This document shows positions 53,927 to 63,417 of a stretch of DNA of 64,000 bases, piece by piece (the stretch's first letter is position 1; every line of letters starts with the position of its first letter). The notes beneath the pieces are model-generated. The model made no database searches and was not told the origin of the DNA. It was given only the letters and a program-made list of their open reading frames with translations. The stretch is from CAWDMW01 sp963803575 (lineage in GTDB: Bacteria; Pseudomonadota; Alphaproteobacteria; Rickettsiales; UBA998). Location of the stretch: the NCBI GenBank assembly GCA_963803575.1, contig CAWDMW010000001.1:310001-374000 (forward strand), written 5' to 3'. The position numbers and the translations under genes are program-made.

Positions 53927-55300
53927 TTATGTATTATCTTCGGGCTTAGCTACCGGTGGCCATGGTGCAATGCCTAGAATTTCCACTAACTTAGCATAAC
54001 ATTCCTCCAATGAGGTATGCTCTTCCTTGTACTGCGATAAAAACCGTTCCAGCGGTTCATAATAGTGAATTGCCTGATCCACCTGAGCATCTGTGCCTTT
54101 ACGGTATGCACCCAGCCGTATCATTTCTGCCATATCGTCATAGGTGGATAGCAATGCCCGTGCAGTGGTCACCAGAGCATTTTGAGCATCGGTGTTACAG
54201 TCAGGCATTGTGCGTGACACACTCTTCAACACGTTAATCGCCGGATAACGCCCGCGTTCGGCTATGGATCTGTCCATGATAATATGGCCATCCAGAATAC
54301 CGCGTACCGTATCAGATACCGGCTCATTCGTATCATCTCCTTCCACCAACACGGTAAAGAACCCGGTGATTGCTCCCTCTCCTTCCAGACCAGGCCCCGC
54401 ACGCTCCAGCAAACGTGGCAATTCTGAAAACACGGTTGGCGTATAACCTTTTGTTGCCGGTGGTTCGCCAGCGGATAATCCAATCTCACGCTGCGCCATC
54501 GCGAAACGGGTGACGCTATCCATAAGGCATAAGACGTCATTATTGGTGCTGCGGAAATATTCAGCAATCGCCATCGACATATACGCCGCCTCACGACGCA
54601 TTAAAGCAGACTCGCTGGATGTGGCCACAATAACTACTGAACGAGCCAGACCTTCCTCGCCTAAATCATCTTCGATAAACTCCTGCACCTCTCGCCCGCG
54701 CTCGCCTATTAAGCCAATCACATTGACATCTGCATTGGAATAGCGCGCCAGCATAGACATCATGATAGATTTACCAACACCTGATCCTGCAAAAATGCCC
54801 ATACGCTGGCCACGGCAACATGTAAGAAACGTATTAATGGCACGCACGCCCATATCCAGTTTACCATGTACCCGTTTACGCTGATTAGGCGGTGGTGGAG
54901 TACCGCGTATCAGCATAGGGCTTTGTCCCTGCGGCAATGGGCCTTTGCCATCAATAGGCTCGCCAAAAGCGTTAATTACCCGACCAAGCCATGCTTGCGT
55001 GGGCTTAACCGCTGACTGCGCGGCCTCCAATTGCACTTTTGCTCCGGGGCCAATGCCTTCAATCTGATCGAATGGCATGAGTAATGCATAATCCTGACGG
55101 AACCCGACTATCTCCGCTTTGACATAATCACTAGCCATGCCCGAAGCGTGACGACGCATCACTTTACAGCGATCCCCTACTTTCAGTACACTAGACAAAC
55201 CTTTGCAGGTAATGACTAAACCGGTAACAGATTCCACCGTACCGCTATAGCGTACATCCGGGACTTGAGAAATCACATCGGCATAAGCATTTAAAGACAT
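53927..55300 (-). CDS. fliI: Flagellar type III export ATPase FliI
   Basis: 457 aa, F1-ATPase beta-like. It energises export of flagellar rod, hook and filament proteins. Walker A: GIFAGSGVGKSIMMSML at about 165-180; Walker B/catalytic GLIGERGREVQEFIED; ALMRREAAYMSMAIAEYFRS; DSVTRFAMAQREIGLSAGEPPATKGY (read in parts). The N-terminal domain with VTGLVITCKGLSSVLKVGD is present. No other flagellar gene is adjacent; fliJ is ~50 kb away. Confidence 0.96.
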   Translation of the reverse strand: MSLNAYADVISQVPDVRYSGTVESVTGLVITCKGLSSVLKVGDRCKVMRRHASGMASDYVKAEIVGFRQDYALLMPFDQIEGIGPGAKVQLEAAQSAVKPTQAWLGRVINAFGEPIDGKGPLPQGQSPMLIRGTPPPPNQRKRVHGKLDMGVRAINTFLTCCRGQRMGIFAGSGVGKSIMMSMLARYSNADVNVIGLIGERGREVQEFIEDDLGEEGLARSVVIVATSSESALMRREAAYMSMAIAEYFRSTNNDVLCLMDSVTRFAMAQREIGLSAGEPPATKGYTPTVFSELPRLLERAGPGLEGEGAITGFFTVLVEGDDTNEPVSDTVRGILDGHIIMDRSIAERGRYPAINVLKSVSRTMPDCNTDAQNALVTTARALLSTYDDMAEMIRLGAYRKGTDAQVDQAIHYYEPLERFLSQYKEEHTSLEECYAKLVEILGIAPWPPVAKPEDNT

Positions 55301-55563
55301 AAAATAAGATTCCTGCTATAAGTAGGGAGTTGGAAAGACGCACCCACATTAACATGAATTCGCACATGATACGGCTTTTATCATGCGAAAGTATCACTAT
55401 CACAAAAAAATTAATAAAAGCTGTTGCCATGAGTTAACATTCCGACTATCCTTATGCTCAGAATTACGATATGCTTATGGCTCGGATGCAAACCTGTTCA
55501 GGTAGAATAGGCCACCGACACAAAAGTGTATCATGTTAACATATCCATAGGTAGGGGATCATC

Positions 55564-56292
55564 ATGCGTGTATTATTGGTTGAAGACGACGCGTCAACAG
55601 CAAAAGCCATTGAATTATCATTGGCATCAGAAGGTATCATTTGCGATACCACAGAATTAGGGGAAGAAGGCTTAGAAATTGGCCGAATTTACGATTATGA
55701 CATTATCATACTAGATCTTATGCTTCCTGATATTGACGGCTATGAAGTGCTGCGTCGCTTCCGTGCTGCCAAAATCACTACACCTATTTTGATTCTTTCC
55801 GGCCTGTCAGGTCCCGATCAAAAAATTAAAGGTTTAGGCTATGGTGCAGATGATTATCTGACCAAGCCATTTAATAAAGGCGAACTCATTGCCCGTATTC
55901 AGGCAATTGTGCGTCGTTCAAAAGGACATTCAGAATCTATTATCCGCACCGGCAAGCTTGTCGTGAATCTGGATACACGTTCTGTAGAAGTCGATAGCAA
56001 GTCAGTTCACCTGACAAGCAAAGAATACGCTATTCTTGAGCTTCTCTCATTGCGTAAAGGCTCTACACTAACGAAAGAAATGTTCCTTAATCACCTTTAT
56101 GGCGGTATTGACGAGCCGGAACTCAAAATTATTGATGTGTTTGTATGCAAATTACGCAAGAAACTCTCTGATTCCTCTGGTGGTGAAAACTACATTGAAA
56201 CAGTATGGGGGCGCGGATATGTGCTAAAGGAGCCAGAAGTGGCGCCGACAGTTGATGTAAAATCGCCATCTAAATCGGTTGCAGAAGCATAA
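55564..56292 (+). CDS. ctrA: Cell-cycle response regulator CtrA
   Basis: 242 aa, OmpR-type. The receiver has acidic DD at 8-9 (VEDDASTAKAIEL), the phosphoacceptor Asp in IILDLMLPDIDGYEV at about 51, and KPFNKGEL. The winged HTH has LTSKEYAILELLSLRKGSTLTKEMFLNHLYGG (read in parts) and RGYVL. The N-terminal MRVLLVEDDASTAKAIEL and LGEEGLEIGRIYDYDI are nearly diagnostic for CtrA. It is the master regulator of division, replication and motility in alphaproteobacteria and binds TTAA-N7-TTAA, found at 8199. GTTAACAT half-site-like words occur upstream. RBS GGGG just before ATCATCATG. Confidence 0.96.
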   Translation: MRVLLVEDDASTAKAIELSLASEGIICDTTELGEEGLEIGRIYDYDIIILDLMLPDIDGYEVLRRFRAAKITTPILILSGLSGPDQKIKGLGYGADDYLTKPFNKGELIARIQAIVRRSKGHSESIIRTGKLVVNLDTRSVEVDSKSVHLTSKEYAILELLSLRKGSTLTKEMFLNHLYGGIDEPELKIIDVFVCKLRKKLSDSSGGENYIETVWGRGYVLKEPEVAPTVDVKSPSKSVAEA

Positions 56293-56312
56293 AGCGTCAC
56301 AGATTTAACAAT

Positions 56313-56348
56313 AAAAGCAGGGTAATGGTTGCAACCATCCCTGCTTTT
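56313..56348 (+). terminator. Rho-independent terminator after ctrA
   Basis: AAAAGCAGGG (56313-56322) and CCCTGCTTTT (56339-56348) form a 10-bp stem around an inner palindrome ATGGTT/AACCAT, followed by ATTTATTTT. It separates ctrA from sdhC. Confidence 0.9.
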
Positions 56349-56443
56349 ATTTATTTTGAGAATATATTGAATGTTCATAAGCTATCACTTATATAAAGAA
56401 AAATGCATATGAAGAATCCTGATACGATAAAGGCTTTTGACGA

Positions 56444-56845
56444 ATGACACATACCACAAGCAAACCACAACGCCCCCTGTCACCGCATTTGCAGGTTTAT
56501 AAACCGCAGATCAGCTCGGTATTGTCGATTCTTCATCGCCTCACCGGCGTGTTCCTCTCAAGCGGGTCACTACTATTGGCATTGTGGCTATTCGCTGCTG
56601 CTTACAATATAGAGCTGTTTGACACATTAAACGGTTTCTTCACCAGCATCATTGGCATCATAGCCCTTATCGCATGGTCAGCAGCGTTCTATTATCATTT
56701 ATGTAACGGCGTTCGCCACTTATTCTGGGATATGGGCAAAGGCTTCGATGTTGCCACTATGACCAAAACAGGTATGGCAGTGTTAGCCGCGGCAGCATTG
56801 CTGACGGCAGCTACATGGATCTATATTTTAGGAGCTGCATCATGA
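56444..56845 (+). CDS. sdhC: Succinate dehydrogenase cytochrome b556 subunit
   Basis: 133 aa with three transmembrane helices. It anchors complex II and helps bind haem b and ubiquinone. The signature SILHRLTGVFLSSG at about 30-43 (with Ser/Arg for quinone) and the haem His in FYYHLCNGVRHLFWDMG are clear. N-terminal RPLSPHLQVYKPQ is typical. It starts sdhC-D-A-(M48)-B; overlap of 4 bp with sdhD. Confidence 0.97.
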   Translation: MTHTTSKPQRPLSPHLQVYKPQISSVLSILHRLTGVFLSSGSLLLALWLFAAAYNIELFDTLNGFFTSIIGIIALIAWSAAFYYHLCNGVRHLFWDMGKGFDVATMTKTGMAVLAAAALLTAATWIYILGAAS

Positions 56846-57228
56846 AGCAACATCAATATCGCACTCCACTTTCAAACGCTCGCGGGCTAGGCTCAGCTAA
56901 AGAAGGCGTCAATCACTGGGTATGGCAGCGCTTAACTGCGCTCGCGCTTATCCCCTTAACGATCTGGTTCATGGTATCGTTACTTGGTTTCACTCAGGAC
57001 GTTGCCAGATTCGGATTGCGCGGCTGGATGGGCAACCCAATCAATGCACTGCTATCTGTACTGCTATTTTCCGCTATGCTCTATCATGCCAAACTTGGAT
57101 TACAGGTTGTTATTGAAGACTACTTACACTGTCCGGTCAAGAAAACGGTTGCCCTGATTCTGGTAAAACTCACGTTTGTGCTGGCTGCATTAGCCAGTCT
57201 GATGGCCATTGCAAAATTACATTTCTAA
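56842..57228 (+). CDS. sdhD: Succinate dehydrogenase membrane anchor subunit
   Basis: 128 aa from the ATG at 56842 (ATGA overlap with sdhC). Three transmembrane helices. Motifs: NARGLGSAKEGVNHWVWQRLTALAL and the haem-ligand helix SAMLYHAKLGLQVVIEDYLH (His of YHxxxGxxxVIEDY). Partners SdhC, with SdhA 16 bp downstream. Confidence 0.96.
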   Translation: MKQHQYRTPLSNARGLGSAKEGVNHWVWQRLTALALIPLTIWFMVSLLGFTQDVARFGLRGWMGNPINALLSVLLFSAMLYHAKLGLQVVIEDYLHCPVKKTVALILVKLTFVLAALASLMAIAKLHF

Positions 57229-57244
57229 GGAACTTAACCCCACT

Positions 57245-59041
57245 ATGACACAAGCTGCTTACCCTATTATAGATCATTTCCACGATGTGCTGGTTGTTGG
57301 CGCAGGTGGTTCGGGATTGCGTGCAACCTTTGGTATGGCACAAACTGGCCTATCCACTGCCTGTATTTCGAAAGTATTTCCTACACGCAGTCACACAGTG
57401 GCAGCCCAAGGCGGCATTAGCGCGGCACTGGGAAATATGGGGGAAGATGACTGGCGCTGGCATATGTATGATACGGTTAAAGGATCAGACTGGTTAGGCG
57501 ATCAGGATGCCATTGAGTATATGTGTAAAAATGCGATTGATTCGGTCATTGAGCTGGAACATTACGGCGTACCCTTCTCCCGCACGGAAGAAGGAAAAAT
57601 TTATCAGCGGCCATTTGGTGGCATGACAACACAATATGGTGATGGGCCTGCCGCGCAACGCACCTGCGCTGCCGCTGACCGTACCGGCCATGCGATTTTG
57701 CATACGCTTTACACGCAGGCATTACGCCATAACGCAGAATTCTTTATTGAGTATTTTGTGATTGACGTGATGATGAATGATGATGGTGAATGTTGCGGTG
57801 TGATTGCATGGAATCTGGATGATGGAAAAATTCATCGCTTTAACGCACATATGGTGGTGATGGCTACTGGCGGTTATGGCCGTGCGTACTTCTCATGTAC
57901 GTCTGCACATACCTGTACCGGTGATGGCGGAGGCATGTTGCTACGTGCCGGACTACCATTGCAAGATATGGAATTTGTCCAGTTCCATCCAACGGGCGTG
58001 TATGGCGCGGGATGCCTGATTACTGAGGGTGTTCGTGGTGAAGGCGGATACCTCACCAATTCAGAAGGCGAACGCTTCATGGAACGTTACGCTCCATCTG
58101 CGAAAGATTTAGCCTCACGTGATGTAGTCAGTCGTGCCATGACACTGGAAATCCGTGAAGGCCGTGGTGTCGGAGCGAAAAAGGATCATATTTATCTACA
58201 TCTGGATCATCTGGGTGCGGACGTCATTAATGAACGCTTACCGGGTATTGCTGAAACTGCGAAGATTTTCTCTGGCGTTGATGTGAGCAAGCAACCTATC
58301 CCCGTACTTCCTACCGTGCATTACAATATGGGCGGTATTCCAACCAATTATCATGGGGAAGTCGTTACATTACATGATGGTGATCCGGATGCGGTCGTAC
58401 CAGGGCTTATGGCGATTGGCGAAGCTGGATGCGTATCTGTGCATGGAGCAAACCGGTTAGGATCAAACTCATTGCTTGATCTGGTGGTGTTTGGCCGTGC
58501 AGCTGCACATCGTGCGCGTGATTTGCTCTCACCAGAAATGCCAAACCGCACCCCGCCAAAAGCAGCAACGGAGCAAATCCTATCACGTCTGGATAAAATA
58601 CGTTACGCAAGCGGCAATCGCAGCACATCAGAGATTCGTAGTGACATGCAAGATACCATGCAAAACCACGCAGCCGTATTCCGTACAGATGAAGTCTTGC
58701 AGGAAGGGTGCAAGAAAATTGATAAAACAGTGGCGTCATATCAGGATTTAGGCATTAATGATCGTGGCATGGTGTGGAACAGTGATCTGGTTGAAGCACT
58801 GGAGTTAGACAACCTACTGTCACAAGCATCTGTGACCATGCATTCTGCTGAAAACCGTAAAGAAAGCCGTGGCGCCCATGCTCAGGAAAATTACCCTGAT
58901 CGCAATGATGAGGAATGGATGAAACACACTATTGCATGGATTGACGAAAAAGGCAGCGTGTCTATCGACTACCGTCCAGTGCATTTATATACGCTGTCTA
59001 ACGAGGCAGACTATATTCCTCCTAAAGCCCGCGTCTATTAA
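57245..59041 (+). CDS. sdhA: Succinate dehydrogenase flavoprotein subunit
   Basis: 598 aa from the ATG at 57245. It oxidises succinate to fumarate with covalent FAD. FAD site VVGAGGSGLRATFGM, the flavinylation His in TRSHTVAAQGGISAALGN, substrate/catalytic residues in FHPTGVYGAG and EGVRGEGGYL, and HGANRLGSNSLLDLVVFGR. It is followed 3 bp later by an M48 peptidase gene rather than sdhB. Confidence 0.98.
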   Translation: MTQAAYPIIDHFHDVLVVGAGGSGLRATFGMAQTGLSTACISKVFPTRSHTVAAQGGISAALGNMGEDDWRWHMYDTVKGSDWLGDQDAIEYMCKNAIDSVIELEHYGVPFSRTEEGKIYQRPFGGMTTQYGDGPAAQRTCAAADRTGHAILHTLYTQALRHNAEFFIEYFVIDVMMNDDGECCGVIAWNLDDGKIHRFNAHMVVMATGGYGRAYFSCTSAHTCTGDGGGMLLRAGLPLQDMEFVQFHPTGVYGAGCLITEGVRGEGGYLTNSEGERFMERYAPSAKDLASRDVVSRAMTLEIREGRGVGAKKDHIYLHLDHLGADVINERLPGIAETAKIFSGVDVSKQPIPVLPTVHYNMGGIPTNYHGEVVTLHDGDPDAVVPGLMAIGEAGCVSVHGANRLGSNSLLDLVVFGRAAAHRARDLLSPEMPNRTPPKAATEQILSRLDKIRYASGNRSTSEIRSDMQDTMQNHAAVFRTDEVLQEGCKKIDKTVASYQDLGINDRGMVWNSDLVEALELDNLLSQASVTMHSAENRKESRGAHAQENYPDRNDEEWMKHTIAWIDEKGSVSIDYRPVHLYTLSNEADYIPPKARVY

Positions 59042-59044
59042 ACC

Positions 59045-59854
59045 ATGCGCCACCTCTTTGCTCTACCTGCTGCTATCCTATTATTAGCATGTCAAAAGCC
59101 TTCAACCATGGTACCGCACGTATCAAGCGAAGAGTTGCGGGCTGAGCAACAGGTGCAGCAAAGCCTAGCCGAGCAGCAAGCGAATAATAATGGTCAACCA
59201 GCTTCCAACCTAAACATGAATGCTATGATGGATCGCGTTGCACAGGTAGCAAAGCGTATTACGCCTGCCATCACCAGCATGTGTAAGGATCTTTACAGCG
59301 ACAAACAAGAATGCAATTATAAAATTGCCATTGCCAAAGACAAGTCTGGTTTAAACGCTTATGCAGATGGCAAAAACATTGTTATTTTCCCTGAAATGAT
59401 CGCATTTGCACGCACCGATGAAGAATTGGCCATGGTGTTAACGCACGAAGCCGCACATAACATGATGCGCCATGTTCAAAGCACACAGCAAAACGTAGCG
59501 CTTGGCGGGCTGGCAGGTTTAGCTATTGATGTGCTGGCTGCGTCTCAAGGGTATAATACACAAGGTGCAGCATCAAAATTTGCAACGCAAGGTGCGTTGC
59601 TGCGATATTCGCCTGGCTTTGAAAAGGAAGCTGATTATGTCGGTTTATACGTTATGGCACGTGCAGGGTACCCTATTGGAGAAGCACCTTCTTTCTGGCG
59701 CCGTATGTCTGTAAAAAACCCCGACAGCATTTATGTTGGCACCACTCACCCAACCAACCCTAACCGGTATGTCATTCTTCAAAAAACGATAGAAGAGATA
59801 CAAACGAAACAACATAGCAACACTCCGCTCATACCGGAATTTCGCTCCTCATAA
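59045..59854 (+). CDS. M48-family metallopeptidase lipoprotein inside the sdh operon
   Basis: 269 aa. The N-terminal signal ends LLLAC, a lipobox with Cys16 lipidated. A low-complexity Gln/Ala stretch precedes the peptidase domain. The zinc motif is HEAAHNMMRH (HExxH; about 138), with the third ligand Glu in FEKEADYVGLYVMARAGY. The TTHPTNPNRY motif closes the domain. It resembles LoiP/BepA/YcaL-type outer-membrane proteases that clear misassembled proteins. The position between sdhA and sdhB, with 3-bp and 27-bp gaps, means co-transcription. No functional link to complex II is known. Confidence 0.92.
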   Translation: MRHLFALPAAILLLACQKPSTMVPHVSSEELRAEQQVQQSLAEQQANNNGQPASNLNMNAMMDRVAQVAKRITPAITSMCKDLYSDKQECNYKIAIAKDKSGLNAYADGKNIVIFPEMIAFARTDEELAMVLTHEAAHNMMRHVQSTQQNVALGGLAGLAIDVLAASQGYNTQGAASKFATQGALLRYSPGFEKEADYVGLYVMARAGYPIGEAPSFWRRMSVKNPDSIYVGTTHPTNPNRYVILQKTIEEIQTKQHSNTPLIPEFRSS

Positions 59855-59881
59855 CCATTTTCCTGACTCAGAGATATAATT

Positions 59882-60679
59882 ATGGCAGAATTTACCCTAC
59901 CCGCTCATTCCAAACCAACTAAAGGCAAGCAGTTTTCTGCTCCTAAAGAAGCGTCACGTGTGAAGGCCTTTAATATTTATCGCTGGGATCCGGAGGAAAC
60001 AGACGAAACAGGCGTACCTAAAAATCCGCGCATTGACCGCTACGAGATTGATCTGGATGACTGTGGGCCCATGGTGTTGGATGGGCTCATTCATATCAAA
60101 GATAACGTGGATTCCGGCTTAACCTTTCGCCGCTCATGTCGCGAAGGAATTTGCGGTAGTTGCGCCATGAATATTGGCGGAACCAACACATTGGCCTGCA
60201 CCAAATCTATTGATGATATTCCAAATGAGATCAATATCTACCCCCTACCCCATATGGAAGTGATTAAAGATCTGGTACCTGATCTGACGCATTTTTATGC
60301 ACAATATGAATCTATTCAACCATGGCTGCAAAGCCAGACTCCGGCACCAAGCCGCGAACGTCTGCAATCACCCGAAGATCGTGAAAAACTTGACGGACTG
60401 TATGAATGTATTTTATGTGCCTGCTGCTCCACGTCTTGCCCAAGCTACTGGTGGAATTCAGACCGCTATCTGGGGCCTGCCATTTTACTTCAGGCCTATC
60501 GCTGGATTGCGGATTCACGTGATGAGTTTACCGGTGAGCGTTTGGATAATCTGGAAGACCCGTTCCGCTTATATCGCTGCCATACCATTATGAACTGCGC
60601 CAAAACCTGTCCAAAAGGACTGAACCCGGCGAAAGCGATTGCAGAAATCAAAAAACTCTTGGCAGAACGGAAATATTAA
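59882..60679 (+). CDS. sdhB: Succinate dehydrogenase iron-sulfur subunit
   Basis: 265 aa. It carries electrons from FAD to quinone through three Fe-S clusters. [2Fe-2S] ligands: SCREGICGSCAMNIGG and LACTK. [4Fe-4S] and [3Fe-4S] ligands: CILCACCSTSCPSYWWN and CHTIMNCAKTCPKGLNPAKAI. AYRWIADSRDEFTGERL is typical. RBS region AGAGATATAATTATG. It is the last sdh gene. Confidence 0.98.
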   Translation: MAEFTLPAHSKPTKGKQFSAPKEASRVKAFNIYRWDPEETDETGVPKNPRIDRYEIDLDDCGPMVLDGLIHIKDNVDSGLTFRRSCREGICGSCAMNIGGTNTLACTKSIDDIPNEINIYPLPHMEVIKDLVPDLTHFYAQYESIQPWLQSQTPAPSRERLQSPEDREKLDGLYECILCACCSTSCPSYWWNSDRYLGPAILLQAYRWIADSRDEFTGERLDNLEDPFRLYRCHTIMNCAKTCPKGLNPAKAIAEIKKLLAERKY

Positions 60680-60764
60680 GTACTGTATCTATAACGCTCA
60701 GTACGCTTATCAATAGAATCGTAACGATCCATCGGTATGCTTGCCTCTTAGGAGACTGGTTACT

Positions 60765-62906
60765 ATGGCACAGGCGCAACCCGCACAGGCGGTACAAACG
60801 ACAGATGAGCAGAAACAGGACGCTGCACCCGCATACGAGCAGTCTGTATCGTATCAAAAGAACCGACAAATGCTGTTGCAACATTTGTCAAACTTACCTG
60901 CGGTTGAACCTTACCCTGGCCATAGCTCACCGAACGTTTTAAATGAACGGTATGAGCTGCTACCGTCACAAGAGCTTCCACAATTTACCAAACAATATGC
61001 GAAAGCCTATGCAGTTAAAGATCTTCAAAATCTGGATCAGAAATGTATTGGTTATGTAACAGATCACTACCAGCAATATCGTCATCACGCACTCACCAGC
61101 CTGCAAGGTGTCGTACATCGTCACCTAATTGAACTGCTGGATGCAGGCGTCATTTATTGCAAAGAATGGAACAGTAGTCGTTGCCTGATTGTCTACAGAC
61201 AACCGGAAGGCACTACGCTTCAGTCATTGCTGGAACAAGGAGAATACTACAAATCTACTGACGCTTTAAAACAACTCATTGTTCCCATCACGGCTGTTCT
61301 ACATAAATTCAATGCACTCGACATTGGCCATGGTAGCATACATCCGGGGAATATTTTTATTCAGGAAGATGGAACGCTAGTCTTGGGCGACTGTATTGCA
61401 GAGCCTGCCGGTAGTCAGCAACCGTTAATTTATGAACCATTGGAACATTTGCTTGCCATGCGCGAAGCTCGTGGAGAAAGTAAACTATGCGCTGATGTCT
61501 ATGCTTTAGCTATCTTGGTGCTGGATTGCTGCAATTTGCTTGGGAGTAAAAAACAATGGTCTCAGGAACAACTGGCTCATTCTATCTTTAATATTGGCAC
61601 GTACCATAGTTTTGTGAATGAAGAAATCATCCCCGGTCATCTCGTTGACTTTTTCCGTGGGGTTCTTCATGAAATCCCACAGGATCGCTGGAACACGGAA
61701 CAATTGATCCAGTATGCCGGTGGTAAACGCTTCAATCTCATTCCAGCTTCCGCCCCTCGTGATACAAAGCGCTCTTATGAGTTTGAAGGGCTGGAACATT
61801 ATACAACCAGAAAACTGGCGCATAGCTATCATCAGCAATGGGATAATACGCTTCGGAGTCTGAAAGATAAATACCTGATGAAATGGATTGAAACCATCGG
61901 GTATCAGCAGGAACTGAAAGACCGTATGGTCAACATTTCCGGTATGGCCAATAACATTACAGGCAAAGGAAGCAGGATCAATAACCTGATTGCTCGCGCT
62001 ATCATAGCATTAGATACTAATGGGCCTATCCGGTACCAGCATTTATCTATCTATCCTAACCACATGCCATTGCTCTTATGCAATATCATTGAACATGGTG
62101 ATACGCACAACCAGGTGTTGTTTCGCGAAATACTGAATTTGGATTTAGTAAGTTACTGGCGGGAAGTGGAAACACGTAACTATGATATGATTCCGTGGAA
62201 CCCACAAATCATTAACGCTATTATGCGCTATAAGACAGCGGGCTTCGGTATTGAACGCTTAATGTACGAACTTAATCCTACCATGCCATGCATGAGTCGG
62301 GATTATGCACATTATCATGCTATCACCGCTAAAGATTTACTCATTGCTTTAAACCATGAGGCTCACAATAAGGCTGCTTCAGCTAAATTAACGGACAAGC
62401 ACGTCATTTCTTTTCTGGCGGCACGTACTGGCATACGTAAGGAAATTAAGCCACAGGAATATGATGCATATCCTGAACTGAAGAATAACCTTGAGTTTCA
62501 ATCCATTATTATTCTGGCCTATGCGCAGGACAAAACAAAACTAAAATCATTACCCGGTCTTACCACATGGTCAGCAATGCGTTTGATTCAAATGATTGAA
62601 TCTTTCCACAGTAAAGAAGTACGGGATGCGTTTAGCAATGACCTAAAAAAGGTACTACCTTATGGAAAAATCTCATATATTGTACGTATCTTGCGTAACA
62701 AAGATTACATTGAGCAAGATAGAAAAGGATATGCACGAAGCTGCATCGTGTATGAGCGGAATCATCACAAAATTCTAAAACTGAAAAACAAAAAGGTACT
62801 TCGCACACGTGCTACCCGAGGAGGCATCAAAACTGCGTTCATCATTAGCCTGTTAATTCTGTTTGTCGTGTGTTATTACCTGCTTAGTAAATACACCGTA
62901 TATTAA
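60765..62906 (+). CDS. Pseudokinase-like protein with a C-terminal membrane anchor
   Basis: 713 aa from the ATG at 60765 (AGGAG upstream). Residues ~55-330 have a protein-kinase-like fold: the lysine of an AVK motif at about K85 (AYAVKDLQN), a catalytic-loop-like HGSIHPGNIFI at about 189 and a metal-loop-like LVLGDCIA. The HRD Asp is replaced (HGS), so it is probably a pseudokinase or atypical kinase. LCADVYALAILVLDC corresponds to the kinase F helix. Residues ~340-680 are an unknown helical region. The last ~25 residues are one transmembrane helix (TAFIISLLILFVVCYYLLS), so the kinase faces the cytoplasm. It precedes the 154-aa membrane protein by 27 bp. Confidence 0.75.
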   Translation: MAQAQPAQAVQTTDEQKQDAAPAYEQSVSYQKNRQMLLQHLSNLPAVEPYPGHSSPNVLNERYELLPSQELPQFTKQYAKAYAVKDLQNLDQKCIGYVTDHYQQYRHHALTSLQGVVHRHLIELLDAGVIYCKEWNSSRCLIVYRQPEGTTLQSLLEQGEYYKSTDALKQLIVPITAVLHKFNALDIGHGSIHPGNIFIQEDGTLVLGDCIAEPAGSQQPLIYEPLEHLLAMREARGESKLCADVYALAILVLDCCNLLGSKKQWSQEQLAHSIFNIGTYHSFVNEEIIPGHLVDFFRGVLHEIPQDRWNTEQLIQYAGGKRFNLIPASAPRDTKRSYEFEGLEHYTTRKLAHSYHQQWDNTLRSLKDKYLMKWIETIGYQQELKDRMVNISGMANNITGKGSRINNLIARAIIALDTNGPIRYQHLSIYPNHMPLLLCNIIEHGDTHNQVLFREILNLDLVSYWREVETRNYDMIPWNPQIINAIMRYKTAGFGIERLMYELNPTMPCMSRDYAHYHAITAKDLLIALNHEAHNKAASAKLTDKHVISFLAARTGIRKEIKPQEYDAYPELKNNLEFQSIIILAYAQDKTKLKSLPGLTTWSAMRLIQMIESFHSKEVRDAFSNDLKKVLPYGKISYIVRILRNKDYIEQDRKGYARSCIVYERNHHKILKLKNKKVLRTRATRGGIKTAFIISLLILFVVCYYLLSKYTVY

Positions 62907-62933
62907 CATAACCGCTTTATAGTCTAATATGTT

Positions 62934-63398
62934 ATGGGAAAAAAGACTGCATCACCAGATAAAAAGAAAAAGCGTAAAGTGCCATTCCTTCTGCTGATTA
63001 TCGCTTGTATCGTGTTAATTATACTGTTGAAATCAACTTTTGTACTCATCCTTATGGGTATTCTTCCAACCATTGTTGCTTTCTACGCCGATACGTCACA
63101 AACCAAGCTGAATGGATCAACCATTGCCTGTTGCAATGTGTCCGGTGTCTTGCCTTACGTTGCTGAACTACATGAGGCAGGGAATAGCTGGTCGCTTCTG
63201 TCACACTATCTTTCAAACCCTTCTGTATGGGTCATCATGTATGGCATGGCAGGTCTGGGGTATGTTTTGGTCAAAGGCTGTCCAATTATCTACCATAATA
63301 TCCTGCGTATTACCCATACGAGCAAAGTATTCAAAATTCAGCAGTCACAGGACGCACTCATCAAAGAATGGGGAGAAGGCATCACTGAACCTCGTTAA
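62934..63398 (+). CDS. Small membrane protein of unknown function
   Basis: 154 aa. A basic N-terminus (KKKKRKVP), two adjacent hydrophobic helices (LLLIIACIVLIILLKS and TFVLILMGILPTIVAFYA; about 17-50) and a third at about 100-115 (WVIMYGMAGLGYVLVKG). Short soluble C-terminus (HTSKVFKIQQSQDALIKEW). No family recognised. It lies 27 bp after the pseudokinase gene on the same strand, so the two likely form an operon and may work together at the membrane. Confidence 0.65.
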   Translation: MGKKTASPDKKKKRKVPFLLLIIACIVLIILLKSTFVLILMGILPTIVAFYADTSQTKLNGSTIACCNVSGVLPYVAELHEAGNSWSLLSHYLSNPSVWVIMYGMAGLGYVLVKGCPIIYHNILRITHTSKVFKIQQSQDALIKEWGEGITEPR

Positions 63399-63417
63399 TC
63401 AGGTGGTGGCTAATACC

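Noticed and set aside
55430..55545. GTTAACAT words upstream of ctrA as CtrA autoregulation sites
   Set aside because: They are only half-sites without the TTAA-N7-TTAA spacing; too common in AT-rich DNA to claim.
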